Positions 50,303 to 59,543 of a DNA stretch of 64,000 nt are shown piece by piece (positions within the stretch are counted from its first letter, which is position 1; every line of letters begins with the position of its first letter). Origin of the DNA: Pseudactinotalea terrae (GTDB lineage Bacteria > Actinomycetota > Actinomycetes > Actinomycetales > Beutenbergiaceae); assembly GCF_009733845.1 (NCBI RefSeq), contig NZ_WNXZ01000004.1:124001-188000 (forward strand), given 5' to 3'. The translations under genes and the position numbers were made by a program. The notes below the pieces were generated by a model that saw only the letters and a program-made list of their open reading frames with translations, had not been told where the DNA came from and did no database searches.

Positions 50303-50791
50303 TCAGTGCGAGCCCGACCCCGGCAGGTCGACCGCGTCGTTCTCGCCGACGTCGGGGCGCTCGCCGGTGATGGCGGACTGGACGAACGCCACCGCCGCGG
50401 CGATGGCTCCGCCCGGGGTGTCCCAGTACTCCGCGCTGGTGCCCCGCACGTGCAGCAGCGCCAGATCGGCGGACTCGCGGCCCTCGGGGAACCACGCCTC
50501 GGCGGCGCGATCCCAGAGCTCGTCAATCTTGGCCTCGTCGCGCACCACTTCGGCTGTGCCCGACAACGACACCCACGATGAGCCGTCGTCGAACGAGGCG
50601 TTGACGCGCGGCGCCAGCGCGATCTGCCGCGCCTGGTCGCTGTCGGAGGAGACGAAGCACCACAGGTTCCCGGTGTCGGTGACCTGCTGGGGTGTCATCG
50701 GGCGCGAGCGCAGCTCGTCACCATCCCGTGTCGTGATCATGCAGAAGCGTGCTGCGCGCATCAGTGTCAGCACCTTCTCGACGTCGCTCAT
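50303..50791 (-). CDS. Pyridoxamine 5'-phosphate oxidase-like flavin-binding stress protein
   Basis: 162-residue split-barrel protein of the general stress protein 26 type: VLTLMRAARFCMITTRDGDELRSRPMTPQQV is the FMN/F420-phosphate region, followed by LWCFVSSDSDQARQIALAPRVNASFDD and WVSLSGTAEVVRD. Family members bind flavin or F420 and act in stress responses. It lies 22 bp upstream... in transcription order downstream, of dps, so the two are likely one stress unit. Confidence 0.88.
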   Translation of the reverse strand: MSDVEKVLTLMRAARFCMITTRDGDELRSRPMTPQQVTDTGNLWCFVSSDSDQARQIALAPRVNASFDDGSSWVSLSGTAEVVRDEAKIDELWDRAAEAWFPEGRESADLALLHVRGTSAEYWDTPGGAIAAAVAFVQSAITGERPDVGENDAVDLPGSGSH

Positions 50792-50813
50792 GTCCGCCCC
50801 GCCGATCGCGCGG

Positions 50814-51395
50814 TCAGTCGGTGCCGAGCTCGTCGTGCGCAGCGGCGGCAGCCGCGGACTCGGAGTGGGCGCCGGCGTTGGCGAGCCGGCCGCCGCTGTT
50901 CTCCAGGTGCGCGCGCACGAACCACTGGAACAGCTCCAGCTGCCGTACCTGGCCGACGAGCATGTCCTCGGTGATGGGGTCGATCTCGCCGACCTCCTTC
51001 TGGACCGTGCGCATGTCGGAGATCACGCCCGTGTAGACGAGGTCCAGGGCCGCCAGGTGCTCGACCGTGCTCGCGCGCCCGATCGAGTAGTCGTCCCACG
51101 TGCGGGACGCGACCAGGGCGCCGGGGGTGCCGTTGGGCGAGACGCCCATGGTGGCCATGCGCTCCGCGGTCTCGTCGACCATCTCGCGCACGGCGTCGAT
51201 CTGGGGATCGAGCATCTCGTGGACGCCGATGAAGTCGGGGCCGACCACGTTCCAGTGCGCGTGCTTGAGGGTCAGCTGAAGGTCGTTCAGCGCGTGCAGC
51301 CGCAGCTGGAGCAGCTCGCCCACGCGGTGGCCCTCCTCGATCGAGAGGCCGGGAACGGTGAAAGCGGCGTCGGGGCTGTCGTTGTGGTGTGTCAT
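50814..51395 (-). CDS. dps: Dps family DNA-binding ferritin
   Basis: 193-residue mini-ferritin. The inter-subunit ferroxidase ligands are in LKHAHWNVVGPDFIGVHEMLDPQIDAVREMVDE. QLELFQWFVRAHLENSGG is the C-terminal helix. The tail is Ala-rich and not strongly basic. It would oxidise Fe(II) with peroxide and shield DNA. The ATG at 51393-51395 starts MTHHNDSPDAAFTVPG; the frame's extension upstream overlaps the divergent gene and is excluded. Confidence 0.94.
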   Translation of the reverse strand: MTHHNDSPDAAFTVPGLSIEEGHRVGELLQLRLHALNDLQLTLKHAHWNVVGPDFIGVHEMLDPQIDAVREMVDETAERMATMGVSPNGTPGALVASRTWDDYSIGRASTVEHLAALDLVYTGVISDMRTVQKEVGEIDPITEDMLVGQVRQLELFQWFVRAHLENSGGRLANAGAHSESAAAAAAHDELGTD

Positions 51396-51456
51396 TGACC
51401 CAGCCTGCCACGGACCTGCGACATGGGCGAGGCAACGGCACCTGGATACTGGGGCG

Positions 51457-53250
51457 ATGACGTTCACCACCCGCCCCGAGCTGATCGGCACGTTCGGCAT
51501 GGTGGCCTCCACGCACTGGCTGGCATCGGCGAGCGGGATGGCGGTGCTGGAGGCGGGCGGCAACGCCTACGACGCCGCCGTGGCCACCGGCCTCACCCTG
51601 CACGTGGTCGAGCCGCACCTCAACGGGCTGGCGGGCGAGGTACCGGTCATCGCCCACGAGGCCGGAACGGGGCGCAGCTTCGTGGTGTGCGGGCAGGGCG
51701 TGGCACCAGCGGCAGCCACGCTGCAGGCGTTCGCCGGTCTCGGTGTCACCGAGATCCCCGGCGCCGGGCTGCTGGCCGCGACCGTGCCCGGGTCGTGGGG
51801 TGCCTGGCTGCACCTGCTCAGCCGGTACGGAACGCTCCCGCTGCGCGACGTCGCCCGGTATGCGATCGGCTACGCCCACGACGGTTACCCGCTGCTGCCC
51901 ACCGCCGCCGCCACGATCGGCACGCTCGCCGAGACCTTCCGTGAGCACTGGCACGGCTCGGCTGCGCTCTACCTGCCCGACGGCGCGGTCCCCGCCGGCG
52001 GCGCGCGGTTCCGGAACCCGGCGCTGGCCGCCACGCTCGAGCGGCTGGTCGCCGAGGGAGAGGCAGCCGGCGGCAGCCGCGAGCAGCAGATCGAGGCCTC
52101 TCGCCGAGCCTTCTACTCGGGCTTCGTGGCCGAGGCGATCGAGGAGTTCGCTCGCACGCCGGCCTGGGATGGCGCCGGCGCGCACGCGGGGTTCCTCACG
52201 GCTGCTGACCTCGATGCCTGGACCGCGACCGAGGAGGAACCCGCCGCCGTCGACGTGCTCGGCCATCGCGTGCTCAAGACCGCGGCCTGGGGGCAAGGGC
52301 CGGTGCTGCTGCAGCAGCTCCAGATGCTCGAGACGCTGGGCGCGCACGAGCTCGAGCCGGGCTCGGCCGACCTCGTCCACACCGCCGTCGAGGTGGCGAA
52401 GCTCGCGCTCGCCGACCGGGAGGCCTGGTACGGCGAGCAGGGCCAGAGCGGCCTGGTGCGCGACCTGCTCGACCCGAGCTACGCCGTCGAGCGCGCTCGG
52501 ATGGTCGGCGAGACCGCCGACGGCACCCTGCGGCCCGGCTCCCCGGGCGGCCGCGAGCCGCGCCTCGCGCAGGCGGTGACCCGTGCGATGGCCGACGGCG
52601 GAGCCTGGGCCGACGGGCTGGCCTCACCTGTGCAGCCGGGACAGGGCGAGCCGACCGTGCCGCGCGGCGACACGTGCCATCTCGACGTCGTGGACCGCTG
52701 GGGCAACGTCGTGGCGGCGACGCCGTCGGGCGCGTGGCTGCAGAGCTCGCCGACCATCCCCGAGCTGGGCTTCGCGCTCGGCACCCGGGCACAGATGTTC
52801 TGGCTCGAGGAGGGCTTGCCCGCCTCGCTGGTGCCGGGCGCGCGGCCGCGCACCACGCTGAGCCCCGGGATGGTGCTGCGCGACGACGGCTCGCCCGCGT
52901 TCGCGTTCGGCACCCCGGGCGGCGACCAGCAGGACCAGTGGACGGTGCCCTTCCTGCTGCGACACCTCACCGGGGGTGAGGACCTGCAGGCGGCGATCGA
53001 CGCGCCGTCGTGGCACACGACGCACGTGCCGAGCTCGTTCGCGCCGCGGGTGGCCGAGCCGCGCGGGATCCGCGTCGAGGAGCGACTGGGGGAGGGCGTG
53101 ATCGCCGAGCTGCGGCGCCGCGGTCACGAGGTCACGGTCGCCGGTCCCTGGTCGCTGGGGCGGATCAGCGCCGCGGGGATTCGCGGGGACGGCATGCTCC
53201 GCGCCGCGGCCAACGCACGCGGGATGCAGGGGTACGCCGTCGGGCGGTGA
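51457..53250 (+). CDS. ggt: Gamma-glutamyltransferase
   Basis: 597-residue N-terminal nucleophile hydrolase that cleaves gamma-glutamyl amides such as glutathione or similar compounds. The large-subunit start is THWLASASGMAVLEAGGNAYDAAVATGLTLHVVEP. The self-processing site is GDTCHLDVVDRWGNVVAAT, where the Thr of TCH is the catalytic residue; the second residue is Cys, whereas E. coli Ggt has Thr. RPRTTLSPGMVLRDDGSPAFAFGTPGGDQQDQW closes the active site. No signal peptide, so it may be cytoplasmic, as in the cephalosporin-acylase-like subgroup. No clear Shine-Dalgarno. It is divergent from dps by 61 bp. Confidence 0.92.
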   Translation: MTFTTRPELIGTFGMVASTHWLASASGMAVLEAGGNAYDAAVATGLTLHVVEPHLNGLAGEVPVIAHEAGTGRSFVVCGQGVAPAAATLQAFAGLGVTEIPGAGLLAATVPGSWGAWLHLLSRYGTLPLRDVARYAIGYAHDGYPLLPTAAATIGTLAETFREHWHGSAALYLPDGAVPAGGARFRNPALAATLERLVAEGEAAGGSREQQIEASRRAFYSGFVAEAIEEFARTPAWDGAGAHAGFLTAADLDAWTATEEEPAAVDVLGHRVLKTAAWGQGPVLLQQLQMLETLGAHELEPGSADLVHTAVEVAKLALADREAWYGEQGQSGLVRDLLDPSYAVERARMVGETADGTLRPGSPGGREPRLAQAVTRAMADGGAWADGLASPVQPGQGEPTVPRGDTCHLDVVDRWGNVVAATPSGAWLQSSPTIPELGFALGTRAQMFWLEEGLPASLVPGARPRTTLSPGMVLRDDGSPAFAFGTPGGDQQDQWTVPFLLRHLTGGEDLQAAIDAPSWHTTHVPSSFAPRVAEPRGIRVEERLGEGVIAELRRRGHEVTVAGPWSLGRISAAGIRGDGMLRAAANARGMQGYAVGR

Positions 53251-53288
53251 GCGCCGTGTCTCCGCCTGGCGCCGCGTCGACGCCTAGC

Positions 53289-54314
53289 ATGACCCGAATG
53301 GTGACCCAGAAGGACATCGCCCGTCGAGCCGGCGTCTCCGTGTCGGTGGTCTCTGCCGTGGTGAACGGCACGTCCCACACGCGGATGAGCGACGAGACGC
53401 GCGAGCGGGTCGAGGCGGTGCTCACCGAGGTCGGCTACGTGCCCAACGACGCCGCGCGGTCGCTGCGACGGCAGCGGGCGGGCACGATCGCTGTGGTCGT
53501 GGAGAAGGTCGACAACCCCGTGTACCGGGACATGTTCCACGGGATCTACGACGCCGCGGAGGCGCGGGGGTGGGCCGTGGTGCTCGGTGACACCATCTGG
53601 ATGCAGTCGGGCAGTCACTTCCTGGCGCGACTGCTCGGCCGCGGATCGATCGACGGCATCCTGCTGCGGCACGACGGCATCATCGACGAGACCGTGATGC
53701 GACTCCTGCGCACGCAGCAGACACCGGTCGTCACGCTCGAGGGGCGGCACGCTCCTGATGGTCGGTGGCTTGCCGTCGACGACGTCGGGGCCGGCAGGAT
53801 CGCCACGGCGCACCTCATCGAGCTCGGGCACCGGGAGATCGCGTACGTCGGGGGTGGGCGCGCGTTCGTGACGACCGCACGCTACGACGGCTACGTGACG
53901 CAGATGCGGGAAGCGGGTCTGACGGCCCGGGCGCTGGTCGCGACCGAGTTCGGCTTCGAGGCCGGCAGCAAGGGTCTGGTCATGGCGCTCGCCCAGCGGC
54001 CACGCCCGACGGCGGTCGTGGTGAACAACGTGATCTCCGGCATCGGGCTGCTCGCCGCGGCGCACGACGCCGGCCTCCAGATCCCCGAGGATCTCTCGGT
54101 GATCGCGATCCACGACGCCGAGATCGCGGACAACGTCCGGCCGACGTTGAGCACCGTGAAGCTACCGATGGCCGAGCTCGGCACGCGCGCGGTGGAGGAG
54201 ATCGCCACCGCGCTCGACGGGCGACCGCCGCGTGCGGGCATCCTCCACGACCCGGCGCCCCAGGTGATCATGCGGGGGAGCAGCGCGCCGCCAACGAGTG
54301 GCCAGCCGAGCTGA
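53289..54314 (+). CDS. LacI family transcriptional regulator
   Basis: 341-residue sugar-responsive repressor. The HTH is VTQKDIARRAGVSVSVVSAVVNG and the hinge includes YVPNDAARSLRRQRAGTIAVVVE; the effector domain has DGILLRHDGIID and LSVIAIHDAEIADNVRPTLSTVK. No Shine-Dalgarno precedes ATG 53289 or the second in-frame ATG (53298). TAGCAT ending at 53290 is 7 bp before 53298, so a leaderless start at 53298 is possible. It precedes the polysaccharide operon, whose promoter region has two dyads, and probably represses it. Confidence 0.92.
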   Translation: MTRMVTQKDIARRAGVSVSVVSAVVNGTSHTRMSDETRERVEAVLTEVGYVPNDAARSLRRQRAGTIAVVVEKVDNPVYRDMFHGIYDAAEARGWAVVLGDTIWMQSGSHFLARLLGRGSIDGILLRHDGIIDETVMRLLRTQQTPVVTLEGRHAPDGRWLAVDDVGAGRIATAHLIELGHREIAYVGGGRAFVTTARYDGYVTQMREAGLTARALVATEFGFEAGSKGLVMALAQRPRPTAVVVNNVISGIGLLAAAHDAGLQIPEDLSVIAIHDAEIADNVRPTLSTVKLPMAELGTRAVEEIATALDGRPPRAGILHDPAPQVIMRGSSAPPTSGQPS

Positions 54315-54328
54315 CCGTCTGAGCCGCG

Positions 54329-54348
54329 GTGACGTGACGTCACGTCAC
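54329..54348. promoter_or_regulatory. 20-bp perfect palindrome, candidate LacI operator
   Basis: GTGACGTGACGTCACGTCAC is fully self-complementary. It lies 14 bp after the LacI stop and 113 bp before the start of the next gene. A second weaker dyad, TGACG-N8-CGTCA, follows at 54395-54412 next to a TTGACG hexamer, also fitting a LacI-controlled promoter. Confidence 0.65.
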
Positions 54349-54461
54349 AGTCTGGTCACGGGGCTTGACGCCAGGGTGTGATGTCGTGCACAGTTGACGC
54401 AACGATACGTCAGCATCGAAGCCGACCGTCAGGCACCGCCGCCGCCATGGAGGATCCACCG

Positions 54462-55772
54462 TTGAGTCACGCCAGTACCCGCACCGTTCTGCTCCGCTCG
54501 TCCTGGGCCAACGTCAACATCGGCGACGTCGCCCACTCGCCGGGCCTGATCACGGCCCTCCTCGGCGCAGCCCCGCAAGCGCGCATCATCCTGTGGGCGC
54601 AGCGTCTGGGTGAGCGGGAGGAGGCGATGCTGCGGCGAGCCAACCCGACGATCGAGATCGTCCGCGGAGACATCGACGACGACGGCGTGCCGAACACGCC
54701 GGAGCTGCTGGCAGCCTGGGACGACGCCGACGTGCTCGTGCACGGTTCGGGTGCCGGCGCCTTCCGCGATGATCTGATGCTCGCCTGGCGGGCGCGCACC
54801 GGTCGACCGTACGGGTACGCGGGTGTCACGGTCGATCCTCTGTGCCCGCCTGCCTGGGGACCGCTGGACCAGCTGCGGACGATGACGCGGGACCTGCCCC
54901 CGACGTACCTCGAGCCGCGCACCCGCGAGACGCTGGCCGGTGCGGAGTTCATCTTCGCGCGAGACTCGATCACGCTGGAGTTCCTGCGCGCGCAGGGTGT
55001 CACCGCCGGTTCGCTCGAGTTCGGGCCCGACGGCACCTTCGCCTACACCCACCGCGACGATGCCGCCGCCGACGCCTTCGTCGCCGAGCTCGACCTCACT
55101 GCCGGGGCGTTCGGGTGCTTCGTGCCCCGGTTGCGCTACACCCCCTACCCCGACATCTACGGGACAGCGCGCACCCGCGAGTTCGACCGGCGGTATGCGA
55201 TCAATGCCGGCACCGTGGGGCCCGACCTCGACGCGCTCGCCGCGGGGATCGCCGCCTGGGTCCGCGCGACCGGGCAGCCCGCGGTCGTGGTGCCGGAGAT
55301 GAGCTACGCCGTCGAGCTGGCGCAGCGTGAGCTCGCGCCGAGGCTGCCGGCCGATGTCGTGGAGCAGGTTCTGGTGCTCGGCCGCTACTGGCCGCTCGAG
55401 GAGGCGAACGCCGTCTACGCCAGGGCCAGGGCGGTGGTCTCGATGGAGTGCCACTCACCGATCCTGGCTTCGGTCCACGGCACCCCGACGCTCTACCTGA
55501 GGCAGCCGACCGACACGATCAAGGGGGAGATGTACGCCGACCTCGGCGCGGGTGACGCCGTCGTCGAGATCGAGCGCGACGGCGCCGCGGGAACCGCCGC
55601 GGCGGTCGAGCGGCTGCTTGCCGACGAGGAGGGAGCGCGAGCGAGCTCGCGTGCACTCAACCGCACCGCCGTCGACCGGCTGCACGCGGTGGCCGCCACG
55701 GTGCTGACCGGAGAGCCCCCTCGGCCATACCCGCTCGCGAGCGAGGACCTCGCCGGTGTCGCGGCTCGCTGA
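54462..55772 (+). CDS. Polysaccharide pyruvyl transferase family protein
   Basis: 436-residue protein of the PssM/CsaB-like pyruvyl transferase superfamily, which transfers pyruvate from PEP to sugars of surface glycans. The N-terminus SSWANVNIGDVAHSPGLI has the family's N-x-GD motif; VLVHGSGAGAFRDD and FARDSITLEFLRAQGV and the C-terminal VVSMECHSPILASVHGTPTLYL (conserved His) follow. The TTG at 54462 has GGAGG 8 bases upstream, better than the upstream ATG codons. It overlaps the permease gene by 17 bp. Such a gene inside a sugar-uptake operon is uncommon; the substrate may be a pyruvylated glycan. Confidence 0.8.
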   Translation: MSHASTRTVLLRSSWANVNIGDVAHSPGLITALLGAAPQARIILWAQRLGEREEAMLRRANPTIEIVRGDIDDDGVPNTPELLAAWDDADVLVHGSGAGAFRDDLMLAWRARTGRPYGYAGVTVDPLCPPAWGPLDQLRTMTRDLPPTYLEPRTRETLAGAEFIFARDSITLEFLRAQGVTAGSLEFGPDGTFAYTHRDDAAADAFVAELDLTAGAFGCFVPRLRYTPYPDIYGTARTREFDRRYAINAGTVGPDLDALAAGIAAWVRATGQPAVVVPEMSYAVELAQRELAPRLPADVVEQVLVLGRYWPLEEANAVYARARAVVSMECHSPILASVHGTPTLYLRQPTDTIKGEMYADLGAGDAVVEIERDGAAGTAAAVERLLADEEGARASSRALNRTAVDRLHAVAATVLTGEPPRPYPLASEDLAGVAAR

Positions 55773-56742
55773 GCGGCCGCTGCCGGCCAGCCGGGAGCGG
55801 CCGCCGGCACCGCGCGCTCCCGTCAGGCGTTCGGTGAAGCCGTTGGCGCGGTGGCGGCGTGACCGCCTGCTGCTGCTGCTGGCTGCGCCCGGCGTGGTGG
55901 TGGTGCTGCTCTTCCACTATGTGCCGCTGCTGGGCAACGTGATCGCCTTCAAGGGCTATCAGCCGTTCCTCACGATCGCTGAGAGCCCCTGGGTGGGGTG
56001 GGACAACTTCCGGGTGATCTTCTCTGGTGACCCCGTCTTCGTGAACGCGTTGACGAACACGTTGATCATCACGCTGATCCAGGTGCTGTTCGTGTTCCCG
56101 CTGCCACTGGCCCTCGCACTGCTGCTCAACGAGGTGATCTCGGAGCGGCTGAAGCGAACCGTGCAGTCGATCCTCTACATGCCCCACTTCCTGTCGTGGG
56201 TGATCGTGGTCGCGATCTTCCAGCAGGTGCTGGGCAACGCCGGCATGATCAACGCCTTCCTGCGGGCGCAGGACCTGGAGACCTTCTCGATCATCGGCGT
56301 GCCGGAGCTCTTCAAGGTCCTCATCACCTCACAGGTGATCTGGAAGGACACCGGATGGGGCACGATCATCTTCCTCGCCGCGATCAGCCGGGTCGACACC
56401 TCGCAGTACGAGGCGGCCGCGATGGACGGCGCCGGTGCGGTGCGCCGGATGTGGCACGTGACGCTGCCGGCGATCCGGTCGGTGTTCATCCTGCTGCTGA
56501 TCCTGCGTCTGGGTGACGCGCTCACCGTGGGCTTCGAGCAGATCATCCTGCAGCAAGGAGCTGTCGGAGCGACCGCGAGCGAGGTGCTGGACACCTACGT
56601 CTACAACCACGGCATCGTCGGTGGGAACTGGGGGCAGGCCGCGGCGGTCGGCCTGACGAAGGGTGTGATCTCGGTGCTGCTGGTGCTGGGCGCGAACAAG
56701 CTCGCGCACATGTTCGGCGAGCGGGGGGTGTATCAGAAGTGA
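55756..56742 (+). CDS. ABC transporter permease, LplB type
   Basis: 328-residue permease with six transmembrane segments (RDRLLLLLAAPGVVVVLLFHYVPLLG onwards), AFKGYQPFLTIAESPWVGWDNF and the EAA loop QYEAAAMDGAGAVRRMWHVTLPA. These match LplB-type permeases that work with YtcP and LplA-type proteins on large polysaccharide fragments. The start is GTG at 55756, overlapping the pyruvyl transferase-like gene. Confidence 0.93.
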   Translation: MSRLAERPLPASRERPPAPRAPVRRSVKPLARWRRDRLLLLLAAPGVVVVLLFHYVPLLGNVIAFKGYQPFLTIAESPWVGWDNFRVIFSGDPVFVNALTNTLIITLIQVLFVFPLPLALALLLNEVISERLKRTVQSILYMPHFLSWVIVVAIFQQVLGNAGMINAFLRAQDLETFSIIGVPELFKVLITSQVIWKDTGWGTIIFLAAISRVDTSQYEAAAMDGAGAVRRMWHVTLPAIRSVFILLLILRLGDALTVGFEQIILQQGAVGATASEVLDTYVYNHGIVGGNWGQAAAVGLTKGVISVLLVLGANKLAHMFGERGVYQK

Positions 56743-57689
56743 CTACCGTCTCCCCGCTGGGTCTCACCTCGAAGCCACGCACGCCGCGGCGTCCGCCGAA
56801 CGCCGGCCGGCCGGCCTGGATGGGCAAGCCGAACCGGGTGCTGATGGCGCTCCGCGGCCTCATCCTCGGGCTCGGGTGCGCCGCCGTCATCCTGCCGTTC
56901 GTCGCGGTGGTCTCCACCTCCCTGGCCACCCAGCAGGAGGTCACCGCCAACGGCGGCTTCGTCTTCTGGGTCCGGGAGCCGACGCTCGCCTCTTACCAGG
57001 CCATCCTCTCGGGCGGTGTCGTCACCCGGGCACTGGCGGTCAGCATCCTCATCACCGCAGTCGGGTCGTTGCTGTCCCTGGTGTGCACGGCCGCCCTCGC
57101 CTACGCGTTGTCGCGGCCCGGCTCGCTGGGCTCACGGCCGATCCTGCTCGCGGTGCTGTTCACGATGCTGTTCAGCCCGGGGATGATCCCGATGTACCTG
57201 GTCGTCAAGCAGCTAGGTCTGCTGGACAACCTGCTGGCGCTGGTACTGCCGGTGCTGATCAACGCCTTCAACGTCATCGTGATGCGGGAGTTCTTCCTCG
57301 ACATCCCCGCCGAGCTCACCGAGTCGGCCCGCATCGACGGTGCTAACGACCTCACCATCCTGGCGAGGATCGTGCTGCCGCTGTCGAAGGCCGTCATCGC
57401 GGTCATCGGCCTGTTCTACGCGGTCGGGTACTGGAACGCCTTCTTCAGCGCGCTGCTCTACATCAGCTCGCCGGAGAAGTGGCCGCTGCAGCTGGTGCTG
57501 CGCACCTACGTCGTCAACGAGACACCCATGGGCGTCGACGATGTGGGATCCGGGTCCGACAGCCTGCCCCCGCAGCTGTCGATCCAGATGGCCATCCTCG
57601 TCATCTCCATCGTTCCGATCCTGCTCGTCTACCCGTTCCTGCAGAAGCACTTCACCAAGGGTCTGATGATCGGCGCCGTCAAGGGCTGA
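56739..57689 (+). CDS. ABC transporter permease, YtcP type
   Basis: 316-residue second permease with the EAA loop LTESARIDGANDLTILARIVLPL and C-terminal HFTKGLMIGAVKG, typical of YtcP partners of LplB. The GTG start overlaps the preceding TGA as GTGA. The ATPase is not in the operon, so a shared MsiK-type ATPase is likely. Confidence 0.93.
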   Translation: MTTVSPLGLTSKPRTPRRPPNAGRPAWMGKPNRVLMALRGLILGLGCAAVILPFVAVVSTSLATQQEVTANGGFVFWVREPTLASYQAILSGGVVTRALAVSILITAVGSLLSLVCTAALAYALSRPGSLGSRPILLAVLFTMLFSPGMIPMYLVVKQLGLLDNLLALVLPVLINAFNVIVMREFFLDIPAELTESARIDGANDLTILARIVLPLSKAVIAVIGLFYAVGYWNAFFSALLYISSPEKWPLQLVLRTYVVNETPMGVDDVGSGSDSLPPQLSIQMAILVISIVPILLVYPFLQKHFTKGLMIGAVKG

Positions 57690-57734
57690 TCGTCAGGGCC
57701 ATCCCCCTGTCCTCGATGTAGCGGAAGGTTCTCC

Positions 57735-59378
57735 ATGTCTGTCTCCCTCTCACGGCGCTCGTTCCTCGGCGTCTCCGGTGCGCTCGGCGCGATGGGCCTC
57801 GTCGCGGCCTGCTCCTCGCCCGGAGGCAGCACGCCGGGCGGCGGCTCGACCACCGGCGGTGGTGGCGCGACTGCCGGGCTGCTGCCCACCTACCAGGCGT
57901 TCGAGGGCTTCCCCCCGGACCTCGGCTCCAGCAACCCGGACGTCTCACCTGGGTACTTCAGCTACCCCGCCCCGCCGACCGCTGTCACCGGCGGCGCGCC
58001 AGCCACCTCCGGCCAGGCGATCCGCGCGCTCACCTTCACCTACGACCCGGTGGCACCGGAGATGGGGAGCAACGCGCTCTGGCAGAACCTCAACGAGGCC
58101 CTGGGTGCCGAGCTCGACCTGGAGTACACCCCCTCGGCCGACTACAGCGCCCGGTTCGCCACCACCATCGCCGGCAACGACCTGCCTGACCTGGTGGCGG
58201 TTCAGGGGCAGCACCAGCAGATGCCGGCGATGCTCGCCGCGAAGTTCACCGACCTCACCGAGCACCTCTCCGGTGATGCCGTGCTGGACTACCCGAACCT
58301 GGCCGCGCTGCCCACGCCTTCATGGCTCGGCTCGGTCTACGACGGGAAGATCTGGGGCGTCCCGGTGCCACGCTCGCTCATCGGCACCGTGCTCTACACG
58401 CGGGCCGACATCCTCGAGGAGCACGGCCTGTCGCTGCAGCCGGAGTCGCTCGAGGAGTTCATCGAGATGGCGAAGGCGCTGACCGACGAGCGTGCCGGTC
58501 GGTGGGCGTTCGGCCAGACGCCGTTCTCGCAGATGCTCGAGGTCAACGGCATCGCGAACGCGTGGTCGGTCGACGACTCGGGCGTCTTCACCCACAACGG
58601 CACCCGGCCCGAGTACGAGCAGGCGCTCGCCGACGCGGTCGCCCTCGCCGAGGCCGGCGTGGTCCACCCTGACGGCAACGCCGCTCAGAACACCCAGCGC
58701 AACGAGTGGATGATGGCCGGCATCACCGCCTTCCAGATCGGCGGTTACGCGGGCTGGCCGAAGTTCTACATCCAGGGCGCCAGCATCGACGGCTTCCGGC
58801 TCACCGGCATGCTCTCGCCGGCTCGTGAGGCGGGCGGCACGATGGTCCGCACCGCCGGCAACCCGTCGTCGCACTTCAGCGCGATCGCCAAGCAGGACGA
58901 CCCCGAGCGTCTGCTCGAGATCCTTCGGGTGCTGGACTGGCTGGCGGCGCCCTTCGGGAGCTCGGAGTACATCACCCGCCGGTTCGGCGTCGAGGGCGAG
59001 ACGTACAACCTCGACGGACCGGACCCGGTGCTCACCTCCGCGGGCGTCAACCAGGCCACGCTGCCGGTGCGGTACATCACTGAGAACTCGCCCGTGATCT
59101 GGGAGTCGCAGAACGAGCAGGCCGTGCACGACCAGTTCGACCACCAGGAGACCGGCCTGCAGTACACGATCCCCAACCCGACGGTCGGCCTGTACTCCGA
59201 GACCGCCGTCAGCAACGCGGCCAGCGCCCAGCAGGCGCTCAGCGCGACCCAGGGCGAGATCCTGCTCGGCAACCAGCCGGTCACCGACTGGGGCCCCGCC
59301 GTCGAGGCCTACATGAGCGCCGTCGGTACCACGATCAAGGCCGAGTACGAGGAGGCCTGGGCCGAGCTGAACGGCTGA
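57735..59378 (+). CDS. Large extracellular sugar-binding lipoprotein (LplA type)
   Basis: 547-residue binding protein. SRRSFLGVSGALGAMGLVAAC combines a twin-arginine motif with a lipobox, followed by a Gly/Ser/Thr-rich linker. LTFTYDPVAPEMGSNALWQNLNEALG and GNDLPDLVAVQG are typical of LplA/type-B long SBPs, as is the size above 500 residues. It follows the two permease genes by 45 bp and delivers the oligosaccharides made by the lyase that comes next. Confidence 0.92.
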   Translation: MSVSLSRRSFLGVSGALGAMGLVAACSSPGGSTPGGGSTTGGGGATAGLLPTYQAFEGFPPDLGSSNPDVSPGYFSYPAPPTAVTGGAPATSGQAIRALTFTYDPVAPEMGSNALWQNLNEALGAELDLEYTPSADYSARFATTIAGNDLPDLVAVQGQHQQMPAMLAAKFTDLTEHLSGDAVLDYPNLAALPTPSWLGSVYDGKIWGVPVPRSLIGTVLYTRADILEEHGLSLQPESLEEFIEMAKALTDERAGRWAFGQTPFSQMLEVNGIANAWSVDDSGVFTHNGTRPEYEQALADAVALAEAGVVHPDGNAAQNTQRNEWMMAGITAFQIGGYAGWPKFYIQGASIDGFRLTGMLSPAREAGGTMVRTAGNPSSHFSAIAKQDDPERLLEILRVLDWLAAPFGSSEYITRRFGVEGETYNLDGPDPVLTSAGVNQATLPVRYITENSPVIWESQNEQAVHDQFDHQETGLQYTIPNPTVGLYSETAVSNAASAQQALSATQGEILLGNQPVTDWGPAVEAYMSAVGTTIKAEYEEAWAELNG

Positions 59379-59409
59379 TCGAACGACGCCGGTCACTGGA
59401 CCTGCCGGC

Positions 59410-59443
59410 CGGTGGGTCGGCGGAGAACGCCGTCGGCCCACCG
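59410..59443. terminator. Strong hairpin between the binding protein and the lyase genes
   Basis: CGGTGGG (59410-59416) pairs with CCCACCG (59437-59443), and CGGCG (59418-59422) with CGCCG (59428-59432) around GAGAA. It sits 32 bp after the stop of the binding-protein gene within a 165-bp gap, so it may end or attenuate the operon and leave the lyase less expressed. Confidence 0.6.
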
Positions 59444-59543
59444 TGCCCCGACGCGCCAGCGTGCGGTGCCGACCGACGCCGCCCGCACGCCTCACCAGCA
59501 CTCACCTGACTCTGCCTGCTCACCTCTCGCACCAGGAGGATCG

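Noticed and set aside
53010-53288. Upstream extension of the LacI frame into the ggt gene
   Set aside because: It reads ggt out of frame and has no family similarity; LacI HTH proteins begin close to the TQKDIARRAG motif.
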